Positions 49,841-58,464 of a stretch of DNA of 64,000 nt are shown one piece after another. The DNA lies in contig WSXU01000003.1 of assembly GCA_009773455.1 (NCBI GenBank), forward strand, positions 62,001-126,000. The letters are read 5' to 3'. Each line of letters starts with the position of its first letter. Within the stretch, counting starts at the first letter, position 1. The position numbers and the translations under genes are program-made. Source of the stretch: Bacteroidota bacterium (GTDB lineage Bacteria; Bacteroidota; Bacteroidia; Bacteroidales; Lentimicrobiaceae). The notes below the pieces were generated by a model that worked only from the letters and a program-made list of their open reading frames with translations, did not search any database and was not told the origin of the DNA.

Positions 49841-52800
49841 ATGAGAAAAATTCTAATTTCAGTCATCCTGATGCTGGGACTGACATTGCCAATGATGGCC
49901 CAGCAGGAAGTGATCAAACCTTCAGAAATCTCGAAAGCAGTCGGTTTTGATGTTTCTCCGCCTTTGCGCGATATCCCGGTAATCCCTTCGGGTAAACGCG
50001 ACAGAAGCTGGAAGGAAGGTGTCGTAAAAAACAAACTTGGCACGCCGGATATGCGTGACCTGCCCCTTCCGGAAGCCACTCCTGAGGATTACAGGAATGC
50101 ACAGACAACCATGGGCGAGCGTGACGGTGATTTGCTGCAGAGTTTTAACGGAGTAGGCAATCTGAGCTATGTATTGCCCCCCGACACCCAGGGAGATGTG
50201 GGCCCCAATCATTATATGCAAATGGTGAACTCATCTTTTGCCATCTGGAACAAGACCGGTTCTATTGTCTATGGTCCTGTGGATATTAAGACCCTGTGGA
50301 ATGGATTCCCTGGTCCCTGGTCAGGTACAAACGATGGTGACCCTGTGGTTTTGTACGATGAAGATGCTGACCGATGGATTGCCAGTCAGTTTGCATTGCC
50401 CAATTACCCAAACGGACCATTTTATGAAATGATTGCTGTTTCTCAGACTCCCGACCCCACAGGATCATGGTACAGGTATGCTTTTACCTTCACCAACATG
50501 CCCGATTATCCGAAGTTGGGTGTATGGCATGATGGTTATTACCTTTCGGTAAACTCGTTCACATCGGGTTCTCTAAACTATAACGGAACCGGGGTTGCTG
50601 CGCTTGACAGGGCTAAAATGCTTGTGGGAGATCCTTCGGCATCCATGATATTTTTTACTACATCATCGGGAAGCGATCCCTACAGTTTTCTACCGGCCGA
50701 TTGCGATGGAGAACCGGCCCCTGCCGATAGTCCGGCATTGTTCGGTTACATGCGCGATGGCAATCCCGACAGGTTGGTCCTGTATAAACTGATACCCGAC
50801 TGGACCACCCCTTCTAATGCTACCTTTTCACAACTGGTAAACCTTTCGCCGCAGACATTCAGTTCAAGTATTTCGGGAATTCCCCAGAAAAATACTTCAG
50901 TTAAACTTGATGAGCTGTCAAACAGGCTGATGTACAGACTTCAATACAGGAATTTCGGCTCCTACGAAGTGCTGGTTGCCAACCACACTGTAAATGTTTC
51001 GGGTCATGCCGGTATCCGCTGGTATGAACTACGCAATTCAGGTTCCGGCTGGCAGATCTACCAGCAGGGGACATACTCCCCTGACGATACCTACCGCTGG
51101 ATGGGATCTGTTGCCATGAATTCATATGGCGACATCGCATTGGGTTATTCTGCATCATCTACCCTTTTATTCCCGACCATCCGCTTTACAGGCCGTCGTG
51201 CCAGCGATCCGCTGGGTGAGATGACTTTTGCCGAGCAGGATATTGTTGCAGGGGGTGGTTCGCAAACATCCTCCTATGAGCGATGGGGCGATTACAGTAT
51301 GATGTCGGTCGATCCTTCGGCTGACTCTGTTTTCTGGTATACACAGGAATATTATACCTCTACGAGTGAAATGAACTGGAAGACCCGTATTGGCTCATTT
51401 ACCTTCGGAGTTCCGATGTCTGCCACAGCAACTGCAAGCCCCGATGAAATCTGTGCCGGTGAACCGGTTCAGCTGAATGCTGAAGCCAGTGGTGGTTCCG
51501 GATCCTATACTTATTCATGGACCTCCGTACCTCCTTCATTCACCTCTGACCTTCCGAATCCTGTGGTAAATCCTGCCGTTACAACACGGTATGACCTAAC
51601 CGTAACCAGTGGCGGGAGCTCTGCCAATGCAACCGTTACCGTGACCGTGAATCCATCACCGACGATTGCTGTTTCAAACGATATGACTGCCTGTCAGGGG
51701 TCAGTTGTAAGGGTGATTGCCAATGCTACCGACAACAGTTCCCTGCTCTGGACAACACAGGGAGATGGTACATTCCTTGATCCGACCGACTCACGTGCTG
51801 ATTACACTCCAGGGCCACAGGATATTCTTGCCGGAAGTGTTACACTGACAGCAACAGCCCTTAGTGCTTTCGGATGCCCACAGGCCGAAGATTCAATGGT
51901 CTTGAACATTATCCCTTACCCGGTTGCTGAAGCAGGTGCAACAGTTGAAACCTGCGGTAACGAACCGGCCCAGCTGTCGGGTGTTGCTACCGGAAATAGT
52001 GCTGTATTATGGACTTCTGCCGGTGATGGCAGTTTCAATAACAGCAACCTTCCCAATGCGACTTATACTCCTGGCCCTGCTGACCTGCTGGCGGGCAGCG
52101 TTAACCTGACCTTTACAGCCATCGGTAATGCACCATGTGCCGATTCATCAGATTATGTGACTGTTTCTATTGTATCTTCAGCAACCATGAACGCCGGACC
52201 GGATATTACCATATGTGCCGGTGAAACAGCCCAGCCTGTTGCAACAGGTTCAAGTTACTCATCAGTTGTGTGGGGAACCTCAGGCGACGGGGTGTTTGGT
52301 AATGCTACCTCACTTTCACCTTCATATAATCCAGGTGCAGGAGACATCAGCACCGGACATGCTGTGCTGACCATTTCGGCCAGCGGGATTGGTTCATGCG
52401 CGGGGGTTGCCGATCAGCTTCAGTTGAACATCAATCCTTTACCACAGGCTACTGCAGGCAATGACACCACGATCTGCAAGACTTCAAGCATTCTCGTTAA
52501 AGGAACGGTTTCAAATGCTGCTTCCCACCTGTGGTCAACCAGCGGAAACGGAACATTCCTCGATGCTTCTTCACTGGTAACCACTTACCTGCCGGGTACA
52601 CAGGATACCGTCTCTGGTTCGGTAACCCTTTCAATGACAGCTTTGAGTCAGTTTGATTGCGGAGATGTTGTTGCTTCCAGGGAAGTCCTGTTTGCAGCCT
52701 GCCTTGGAATGGAAACCTTCGGTAATGCTTCGTTAAAAATACTGCCCAATCCTACCACTGGTAAGTTCAGTGTTGAAATAGACGGATTGCCTGATAATCT

Positions 52801-52978
52801 TGCTTTGACCCTTTCAGTCAGCGATGCAAAGGGAAATCAGGTGATTAGCGGTCAGTACCGGAGTTCCGGCAATGAATTCAAGACCATCCTTGACCTCTCC
52901 TCTCAGAAAAAAGGAATTTACCTGCTGAGAGTTTCTGCAGGTTCGGATATGACCACTGCTAAAATCATTCTCAGGTAG
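49841..52978 (+). CDS. large secreted T9SS protein with four tandem Ig/PKD-like repeats
   Basis: The 1045-residue protein has a signal (MRKILISVILMLGLTLPMMAQ) and an N-terminal region of about 500 residues containing PPDTQGDVGPNHYMQMVN, PVVLYDEDADRWIASQ and YAFTFTNMPDYPKLG. This region, found in many surface proteins, probably forms a beta-propeller. Residues about 525-950 hold four repeats of about 90 residues, each with a Cys (TACQG, TCGNE, ICAGE, ICKTS) and a GDGTF/GDGSF-type turn. A T9SS domain ends it (ILPNPTTGKF ... KKGIYLLRVSAG). It lies between rseC and rnfB and has no catalytic motif that I recognise; adhesin is one possibility. Confidence 0.85.
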   Translation: MRKILISVILMLGLTLPMMAQQEVIKPSEISKAVGFDVSPPLRDIPVIPSGKRDRSWKEGVVKNKLGTPDMRDLPLPEATPEDYRNAQTTMGERDGDLLQSFNGVGNLSYVLPPDTQGDVGPNHYMQMVNSSFAIWNKTGSIVYGPVDIKTLWNGFPGPWSGTNDGDPVVLYDEDADRWIASQFALPNYPNGPFYEMIAVSQTPDPTGSWYRYAFTFTNMPDYPKLGVWHDGYYLSVNSFTSGSLNYNGTGVAALDRAKMLVGDPSASMIFFTTSSGSDPYSFLPADCDGEPAPADSPALFGYMRDGNPDRLVLYKLIPDWTTPSNATFSQLVNLSPQTFSSSISGIPQKNTSVKLDELSNRLMYRLQYRNFGSYEVLVANHTVNVSGHAGIRWYELRNSGSGWQIYQQGTYSPDDTYRWMGSVAMNSYGDIALGYSASSTLLFPTIRFTGRRASDPLGEMTFAEQDIVAGGGSQTSSYERWGDYSMMSVDPSADSVFWYTQEYYTSTSEMNWKTRIGSFTFGVPMSATATASPDEICAGEPVQLNAEASGGSGSYTYSWTSVPPSFTSDLPNPVVNPAVTTRYDLTVTSGGSSANATVTVTVNPSPTIAVSNDMTACQGSVVRVIANATDNSSLLWTTQGDGTFLDPTDSRADYTPGPQDILAGSVTLTATALSAFGCPQAEDSMVLNIIPYPVAEAGATVETCGNEPAQLSGVATGNSAVLWTSAGDGSFNNSNLPNATYTPGPADLLAGSVNLTFTAIGNAPCADSSDYVTVSIVSSATMNAGPDITICAGETAQPVATGSSYSSVVWGTSGDGVFGNATSLSPSYNPGAGDISTGHAVLTISASGIGSCAGVADQLQLNINPLPQATAGNDTTICKTSSILVKGTVSNAASHLWSTSGNGTFLDASSLVTTYLPGTQDTVSGSVTLSMTALSQFDCGDVVASREVLFAACLGMETFGNASLKILPNPTTGKFSVEIDGLPDNLALTLSVSDAKGNQVISGQYRSSGNEFKTILDLSSQKKGIYLLRVSAGSDMTTAKIILR

Positions 52979-53003
52979 TTTTATACAGACAAAAACCCAT
53001 ATA

Positions 53004-53033
53004 ACCACTGTCGTACTCCGGCAGTGGTTTTTT
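53004..53033 (+). terminator. intrinsic terminator after the 1045-aa T9SS gene
   Basis: ACCACTG (53004-53010), an 11-nt loop and CAGTGGT (53022-53028), followed by Ts, form a 7-bp hairpin 25 nt past the stop. Confidence 0.8.
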
Positions 53034-53164
53034 ATTTGTTTCCCGGTGATCGGTATATCTAATTTATATAGATTCTAAACTGAATCCTTGATATTTGATT
53101 TTCAGGCAATACCAAATTTCGTATAAATAAAGGTCGATATGAATCATATTTAATTGCCTGATAA

Positions 53165-53182
53165 ACAAGTAGATAAACTTGT
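53165..53182. promoter_or_regulatory. palindrome upstream of the rnf promoter
   Basis: ACAAGT, spacer AGATAA, ACTTGT is a perfect 6-bp inverted repeat centred about 65 nt before the likely rnf transcription start. The position fits an activator dimer site. The regulator is unknown. Confidence 0.4.
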
Positions 53183-53198
53183 GTTGAATTTCCTTGTA

Positions 53199-53233
53199 TT
53201 TGTACTGAATTTTTTTATTTGTTGCTACATTTG
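53199..53233 (+). promoter_or_regulatory. promoter of rnfBCDGEA
   Basis: TTTG (53199-53202) and TACATTTG (53226-53233) are separated by 23 nt, the upper end of the usual range. The rnfB start (GTG 53294) lies 60 nt further on. Confidence 0.5.
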
Positions 53234-53293
53234 CCGCGTTCCGGGGAGGCAATTCCCGGGAAACGGACAGAACGCCACTTAAAAGAGCAAGCC

Positions 53294-54166
53294 GTGAACG
53301 AGACCCTAGTTTATGCTGTAATTTCATTAAGTGCAATTGGAGTTATTTCAGCAATCATCCTGTACTTCGTTGCCCAGAAATTTAAAGTAATTGAAGATCC
53401 CCGTATTGACATTGTTGCTGATTTGTTGCCCAGTGCCAACTGTGGAGGTTGTGGATTGGCCGGCTGCCGCGCATTTGCCGAGGAAGTGGTGAGAACCGAA
53501 GATCTTTCAAAGATTAATTGTCCGGTTTCGGGCAATGAAGCCATGAAACAGATTGCGGCAGCTATGGGTCTTGAAGCCCAGGAAAAGGATCCTTTGATAG
53601 CTGTGGTTCGCTGCAGCGGTAACCGGACAAATGCCCCGCAAAAAGTCGTATATGACAGCGCTGCTGCCTGTTCATTTGCACATGCATTGTCGGCCGGTGA
53701 AAGCGGATGTCCGAATGGATGCCTTGGATTGGGTGATTGTGTAGTTTCATGCAAGTTTGATGCGATATGGATTGATGAGCTCACCGGGCTGGCGGTGGTC
53801 AGCGATGAACTCTGTGTTGCATGCGGCACCTGCGTTACGGCATGCCCGAGAAGCATCATCGAACTCAGACTTAAGGGGAAAAAGGACCGCCGCATATTTG
53901 TCTCCTGTGTCAACACCGAACGGGGTGGTCCGGCAAGGAAGAATTGCCAGGTTGCCTGCATTGGCTGCGGAAAATGCGTGAAGGAATGCCCGTACGATGC
54001 CATCACATTGGAAAATAACCTCGCATATATAGACTTTGCCAAATGCAGGCTGTGCCGGAAGTGTACACCTGTTTGCCCGACAGGATCAATTCTTGAAACA
54101 AATTTCCCGGTTCGCAGGGAAAAGTCGGACGAAACAGAGAAAGTTTCAGAAACTTCGGAAGCCTAG
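53294..54166 (+). CDS. rnfB: Rnf complex ferredoxin-like subunit RnfB
   Basis: RnfB accepts electrons from ferredoxin in the Rnf complex (ferredoxin:NAD+ oxidoreductase that pumps Na+ or H+). The 290-residue protein has one N-terminal membrane segment (about 7-27), an Fe4S4 domain CGGCGLAGC...CPV, then cysteine clusters CPNGCLGLGDC, CVACGTCVTACP, CIGCGKCVKECP and CRLCRKCTPVCP, so several [4Fe-4S] centres. The start is GTG at 53294: the open frame reaches back to a TTG (53219) that overlaps the promoter. It is the first gene of the operon. Confidence 0.94.
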   Translation: MNETLVYAVISLSAIGVISAIILYFVAQKFKVIEDPRIDIVADLLPSANCGGCGLAGCRAFAEEVVRTEDLSKINCPVSGNEAMKQIAAAMGLEAQEKDPLIAVVRCSGNRTNAPQKVVYDSAAACSFAHALSAGESGCPNGCLGLGDCVVSCKFDAIWIDELTGLAVVSDELCVACGTCVTACPRSIIELRLKGKKDRRIFVSCVNTERGGPARKNCQVACIGCGKCVKECPYDAITLENNLAYIDFAKCRLCRKCTPVCPTGSILETNFPVRREKSDETEKVSETSEA

Positions 54167-54217
54167 ATTCAATATTCTATAAGATGTTAACAATCAAATC
54201 ACTGGAGGATTTATATT

Positions 54218-55549
54218 TTGAAGACATTTAAACTTGGCGGAGTTCATCCTGAAGAGAATAAACTCTCGGCAGGTGCAGCCATAGAAATCCTGCCTGTTCC
54301 CGGACAAGTATCAATACCTGTTTCGCAAAGCCTGGGGGCACCTTCAAAAGTTGTCGTCGAGAAAGGAGCTTCAATCAGGGCCGGACAACTATTGGCAAAA
54401 GGTACAGCTTTCATTTCATCGAACGTTCATTCTTCGGTTTCAGGAAAAGTACTGAGGATAGATGAAGTAACCGATACCTCAGGATACAAAAGACCTGCAG
54501 TTGTTATCGAAGTTAATGGTGATGACTGGGAAGAAGGAATTGACAGGTCACCTGAGATTGTTCCGGAGATCAGGCTGAGCCGGGAAGAGATCATCCAGAA
54601 AATTAATGAAATGGGGATTGTAGGTCTCGGTGGAGCCACTTTCCCGTCGCATGTTAAGCTGATGGTGCCCGAAGGTATGAAGGCTGAACATCTGCTGATT
54701 AACGGGGTAGAGTGTGAACCTTACCTTACTTCTGATCATCGCCTGATGCTGGAGCGTGGAAGGGAGATATTGATAGGTATTACAATCCTCATGAAGGGAC
54801 TTAATGTAAACAAAGCCTGGATCGGGATTGAACGGAATAAACCGGATGCCATTTCACAAATGGACAATCTGTGTAAAGAATTTCCCGGTATTCAGGTTAT
54901 CCCCCTGCATGTTAAATACCCTCAGGGAGGAGAGAAACAACTGATCAGGGCGGTACTGGGCCGTGAGGTTCCCTCAGGCAAACTGCCGATTGAAGTAGGC
55001 TGCGTTGTGAATAATGTCGGAACAGCCCTGGCTGTTTATGAAGCTGTACAAAAGAACAAACCTTTGGTTGACAGGGTTGTCACGATTACCGGAAAGTCAT
55101 TAAAGAAACCATCCAACCTCCTGGTACGCATCGGCACACCCGTCAGCAACCTCATTGACTTTGCCGGTGGGCTCCCGGATGATACCGGAAAGGTAATCAA
55201 TGGCGGACCCATGATGGGGAAGGCCCTCTCATCCATTGAGGTACCGGTGACGAAAGGAACCTCAGGCATTGTAATTATCCCTGAAAAGGAGAGTCGCAGG
55301 GTTCCGGTAATTCATTGCATCCGTTGCGCCCGCTGCATTACGGCCTGCCCCATGGGCCTTGAACCGGTTCTGCTGGCTCAGCTTTCAGAGAACCAGATGT
55401 TCGAGGAAGCTGAAAAGGAACGGATACTTGACTGTATGGAATGCGGTTCCTGTCATTTTACCTGTCCGGCCGGCCGGCCTTTGCTCGATTACCTGCGGCT
55501 CGGAAAAAATAAAGTTGGAGTTATCATCAGAAACAGGGGGAAGAAATAA
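54218..55549 (+). CDS. rnfC: Rnf complex subunit RnfC, TTG start
   Basis: RnfC carries the NADH/FMN site and two [4Fe-4S] clusters. The 443-residue protein begins MKTFKLGGVHPEENKLSAG and has GLGGATFPSHVKL, GVECEPYLTSDHRLM, then CIRCARCITACP and CMECGSCHFTCP. The conserved N-terminus is encoded from a TTG at 54218 preceded by a GGAGG motif 9-10 nt upstream; the nearest upstream ATG (54184) is out of frame. So the start is TTG with a Shine-Dalgarno site, which is rare in this window. Confidence 0.94.
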   Translation: MKTFKLGGVHPEENKLSAGAAIEILPVPGQVSIPVSQSLGAPSKVVVEKGASIRAGQLLAKGTAFISSNVHSSVSGKVLRIDEVTDTSGYKRPAVVIEVNGDDWEEGIDRSPEIVPEIRLSREEIIQKINEMGIVGLGGATFPSHVKLMVPEGMKAEHLLINGVECEPYLTSDHRLMLERGREILIGITILMKGLNVNKAWIGIERNKPDAISQMDNLCKEFPGIQVIPLHVKYPQGGEKQLIRAVLGREVPSGKLPIEVGCVVNNVGTALAVYEAVQKNKPLVDRVVTITGKSLKKPSNLLVRIGTPVSNLIDFAGGLPDDTGKVINGGPMMGKALSSIEVPVTKGTSGIVIIPEKESRRVPVIHCIRCARCITACPMGLEPVLLAQLSENQMFEEAEKERILDCMECGSCHFTCPAGRPLLDYLRLGKNKVGVIIRNRGKK

Positions 55550-55550
55550 T

Positions 55551-56558
55551 ATGAGCTTACTTATAGTTTCGGGTTCACCCCATATACACGGTCACCAGAA
55601 TGTTAAATCCATCATGTATGGCGTGGTGGTAGCCATGATACCGGCTATTTTTGTTTCCGTTTACTTTTTCGGTCTTGATGCCGCCCGTGTCATCCTGATT
55701 TCAATAGCAGCCTGTCTGTTTTTTGAATGGATCATACAGAAATACCTGTTGAAGGGCCCACTGACCATCAACGATGGCAGTGCGCTGGTAACCGGTGTTT
55801 TGCTTGCTTTCAATGTACCCAGCAATCTGCCGGCCTGGATGATCATTGTAGGTGCCCTTGTTTCGATCGGCATTGCTAAAATGTCGTTCGGGGGCCTTGG
55901 CAAAAACCCATTTAATCCGGCATTAATTGGCAGGGTGTTCCTGTTGATTTCTTTTCCGGTACAGATGACTTCCTGGCCATTGCCGAAAGCCCTGTTCGAT
56001 TCATCTGTAACAGATGCCATCACCGGACCTACCACACTTGGAATCCTTAAAGAAGGTCTGAATGCCGGAAAAACCGTCCAGGAGCTGGTGACCTCTCCCG
56101 GATTTCCTGGTTATCTCAATGATCTGGTTGGCGCACAGGGTGGGTCAATGGGTGAGATTTCAGCCATCGCCCTGTTGTTGGGCGCTGTTTATATGTTCTT
56201 CCGCAAAATCATTACCTGGCACATTCCGGTTGGCTATGTCGGATCTGCTGTTATTTTTTCAGGAATTCTGTGGTTGGTGGATCCATCAAAATATATTGAT
56301 CCCGCCATCCATCTTCTTGCCGGGGGAATGATTCTGGGAGTATTTTTCATGGCTACCGATATGGTATCAACACCCATGTCAGCAAAAGGCCAGCTTGTTT
56401 TCGGGATCGGGGCCGGCCTGCTTACCATTATGATCAGGGTATGGGGAGCATATCCCGAAGGTGTATCTTTCGCTATCCTGATAATGAATGCTTTCACCCC
56501 TTTGATCAATAAGGCATTCAAACCCCGCAGGTTTGGGGAAATTCCGGTGAAGAAATAG
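55551..56558 (+). CDS. rnfD: Rnf complex membrane subunit RnfD
   Basis: RnfD is an integral membrane subunit that carries a covalently bound FMN. The 335-residue protein begins MSLLIVSGSPHIHGHQNVKSIMYGV (a conserved opening SPHIHG) and has about ten membrane segments, with GGLGKNPFNPALIGRVF and TDMVSTPMSAKGQ. The flavin-threonine motif, S/T-G-A-T in most, reads T-G-P-T (158-161: DAITGPTTLG); Thr161 is the expected FMN site. Its ATG lies 1 nt after the rnfC stop. Confidence 0.94.
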   Translation: MSLLIVSGSPHIHGHQNVKSIMYGVVVAMIPAIFVSVYFFGLDAARVILISIAACLFFEWIIQKYLLKGPLTINDGSALVTGVLLAFNVPSNLPAWMIIVGALVSIGIAKMSFGGLGKNPFNPALIGRVFLLISFPVQMTSWPLPKALFDSSVTDAITGPTTLGILKEGLNAGKTVQELVTSPGFPGYLNDLVGAQGGSMGEISAIALLLGAVYMFFRKIITWHIPVGYVGSAVIFSGILWLVDPSKYIDPAIHLLAGGMILGVFFMATDMVSTPMSAKGQLVFGIGAGLLTIMIRVWGAYPEGVSFAILIMNAFTPLINKAFKPRRFGEIPVKK

Positions 56559-56588
56559 GGTAAACGCTTATTCATAAAGACATTACGT

Positions 56589-57206
56589 ATGGCAAAGCTT
56601 GATTCCTCATTACGAAATATGATCCTCTCCCTGTTGTTTATCTCCATGGGGATGTCTGCCGCCTTGGGTTTCGTCTACAATATGACGAAAGAGCCCATCG
56701 AAGCGGCAAACAAAGCCAAAGAAGTAAACGCTGTAAAGGATGTGTTGCCACCGTTTAACAATGATCCTACGACAGAGGTAAAAACCATTGACAATCTTGT
56801 ATTTTATCCGGCAACAATGGATGGTAAACCAATCGGTTGTGCAGTAAAAACCTACACAGAGAAAGGGTATTCCGGACGTTTTGATCTTATGGTTGGTTTT
56901 CAGCCCGATGGTAAAATCAATAACATTGTTGTGCTTGAACAAAAAGAAACCCCCGGACTAGGGACAAAGATGAAGGAACCTAAATTTAAGGATCAGTTTA
57001 ATCTGATGGATATTGGCAGCCTTCAGAACAAAGAACTGAAAGTTAAGAAGGACGGCGGTACCGTAGATGCCATTTCAGCAGCCACCATAAGTTCAAGAGC
57101 CTTTTGCGACGGCGTTCAGAAAGCCTATAACCTGTATATGAAGAATTTTGCACCGGGCAGCCCGGCGGTGAGTGACACAACCATGACGAAGGGAGATAAG
57201 CAATGA
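56589..57206 (+). CDS. rnfG: Rnf complex subunit RnfG
   Basis: RnfG is a membrane-anchored periplasmic subunit with covalent FMN. The 205-residue protein has one N-terminal membrane segment (about 11-31) and an FMN-binding domain ending in KDGGTVDAISAATISSRA. The flavinylation motif is S163-A-A-T166. It is 31 nt after rnfD; its last bases overlap rnfE by 4 nt (ATGA). The flavin transferase ApbE that would attach FMN is not in the window. Confidence 0.94.
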   Translation: MAKLDSSLRNMILSLLFISMGMSAALGFVYNMTKEPIEAANKAKEVNAVKDVLPPFNNDPTTEVKTIDNLVFYPATMDGKPIGCAVKTYTEKGYSGRFDLMVGFQPDGKINNIVVLEQKETPGLGTKMKEPKFKDQFNLMDIGSLQNKELKVKKDGGTVDAISAATISSRAFCDGVQKAYNLYMKNFAPGSPAVSDTTMTKGDKQ

Positions 57207-57799
57207 GTCAGTTAAAGTATTTTACCAATGGGTTGTTTAAGGAGAACCCGACCTTTGTCCTGGTGCTCGGAACCTGTCCGACACTGGCCGTAACAACCGC
57301 TGCCATCAATGGGATCGGAATGGGTGCCGCCACCACTTTTGTGCTGGTTTTCTCAAACCTGATGATTGCTGCACTGAAGAATCTGATACCCAATAAGGTG
57401 CGTATTGCTGCATTTATTGTTATCATCGCAACCTTTGTTACCATCGTAGATCTTGTGATGAAGGCCTATACACCGGATCTTTACGCTACCCTGGGGATTT
57501 TTATACCACTCATTGTCGTTAACTGCATCATCCTTGGACGAGCCGAAGCCTTTGCGCAGAAAAGCAATGTCGTTCCAGCCATCCTTGATGGGCTGGGCAT
57601 GGGCATCGGCTTTACACTGGCAATCACTCTTATGGGCAGCATCCGCGAAATACTGGGTAACGGTTCAATCTTCAACATCAAACTGGTTGCCGAAGATGCC
57701 AACACCATTCTGATCTTTATCCTGCCTCCGGGAGCATTCATTACCTATGGATACCTCATTGCTATTATGAACCGGATGAAGAAAAGGTATAACATTTAA
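57203..57799 (+). CDS. rnfE: Rnf complex membrane subunit RnfE
   Basis: This 198-residue protein has about six membrane segments and the RnfA/RnfE fold: GLFKENPTFVLVLGTCPTLAVT near the start, PLIVVNCIILGRAEAFA and GLGMGIGFTLAITLMG. The LGTCPxLA and NCIILGRAE motifs separate RnfE from RnfA. Its ATG overlaps the rnfG stop (translational coupling likely) and rnfA follows after 11 nt. Confidence 0.94.
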   Translation: MSQLKYFTNGLFKENPTFVLVLGTCPTLAVTTAAINGIGMGAATTFVLVFSNLMIAALKNLIPNKVRIAAFIVIIATFVTIVDLVMKAYTPDLYATLGIFIPLIVVNCIILGRAEAFAQKSNVVPAILDGLGMGIGFTLAITLMGSIREILGNGSIFNIKLVAEDANTILIFILPPGAFITYGYLIAIMNRMKKRYNI

Positions 57800-57810
57800 C
57801 CTGAGGAAAT

Positions 57811-58383
57811 ATGGAAATCATTGGTATCATCATACTCGCCCTGCTGGTAAACAATGTTGTACTGGCGCAGTTTCTCGGCATTTGTCCGTTTCTTGGCGTT
57901 TCACAGAAAGTATCCACTTCCCTTGGAATGGGCGCAGCGGTCATCTTTGTCATGGCTCTGGCCAACCTGGTCACGTACCTGATTCAGTTTTTCATTCTGG
58001 TGCCCCTGCATATTGAATTCATGCAGACCATTACCTTCATTTTCATCATCGCATTCCTTGTACAGGTGGTTGAAATTATCCTGAAAAAGGCTGCACCCTC
58101 CCTATATCAGGCGCTGGGTATCTACCTTCCACTGATTACCACCAATTGTGCCGTGCTTGGTATTGCTATACTTGCAGTGCAGAAGAATTACAATCTGGTT
58201 GAAAGCGTGGTGTATGCAAGTGCCATCGCTGCCGGTTTTACCTTTGCCCTGATATTGATGGCCGGCATCCGTGAACAGATGGAAAATACAGGTTATCCTT
58301 CTGGAATGAAGGGATTTCCGATCTCCCTGATCATAGCCGGGCTTCTTTCTCTGGCTTTTATGGGTTTCGCCGGATTGGTCTGA
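57811..58383 (+). CDS. rnfA: Rnf complex membrane subunit RnfA
   Basis: The 190-residue protein has six membrane segments, ALLVNNVVLAQFLGICPFLGVS at the start and YLPLITTNCAVLGIAILAVQ in the middle; NNVVLxQFLGICPFLGVS is diagnostic of RnfA. RnfA and RnfE sit in opposite orientation in the complex core, holding a [2Fe-2S] cluster between them. It is the last gene of rnfBCDGEA. A heptamer array begins directly after its stop. Confidence 0.95.
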   Translation: MEIIGIIILALLVNNVVLAQFLGICPFLGVSQKVSTSLGMGAAVIFVMALANLVTYLIQFFILVPLHIEFMQTITFIFIIAFLVQVVEIILKKAAPSLYQALGIYLPLITTNCAVLGIAILAVQKNYNLVESVVYASAIAAGFTFALILMAGIREQMENTGYPSGMKGFPISLIIAGLLSLAFMGFAGLV

Positions 58384-58432
58384 GCAGATAACAGTTAACA
58401 GTTAACAGTTAACAGTTAACAGATAACAGTTT
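58384..58432. repeat. heptamer array D (unit ACAGTTA)
   Basis: Seven units, GCAGATA, ACAGTTA four times, ACAGATA, ACAGTTT, with an exact 7-nt period, start one base after the rnfA stop and sit 32 nt before the operon terminator. The transcript of rnf should contain it. Confidence 0.88.
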
Positions 58433-58464
58433 ACCAAATCTCATTACTTATCAGGATATGTTAT

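Larger units (their letters stand above)
52979..53293. other. 315-nt region upstream of rnfB
   Basis: It contains the terminator of the T9SS gene (53004-53033), an AT-rich stretch with a 9-bp inverted repeat (TCAGGCAAT at 53102-53110 with ATTGCCTGA at 53153-53161), the palindrome at 53165-53182 and the rnf promoter. No gene is seen. Confidence 0.6.

Noticed and set aside
53219-53293. N-terminal extension of rnfB from a TTG
   Set aside because: It overlaps the rnf promoter element at 53226 and lacks conservation expected of RnfB; GTG 53294 fits the family start.
53311-54042. 243-codon open frame on the minus strand opposite rnfB
   Set aside because: It is the antisense of a clearly conserved rnfB and its translation matches no family pattern.
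55359-55550. N-terminal extension of rnfD into rnfC
   Set aside because: The extension reads rnfC DNA in another frame; the conserved RnfD N-terminus starts at 55551.
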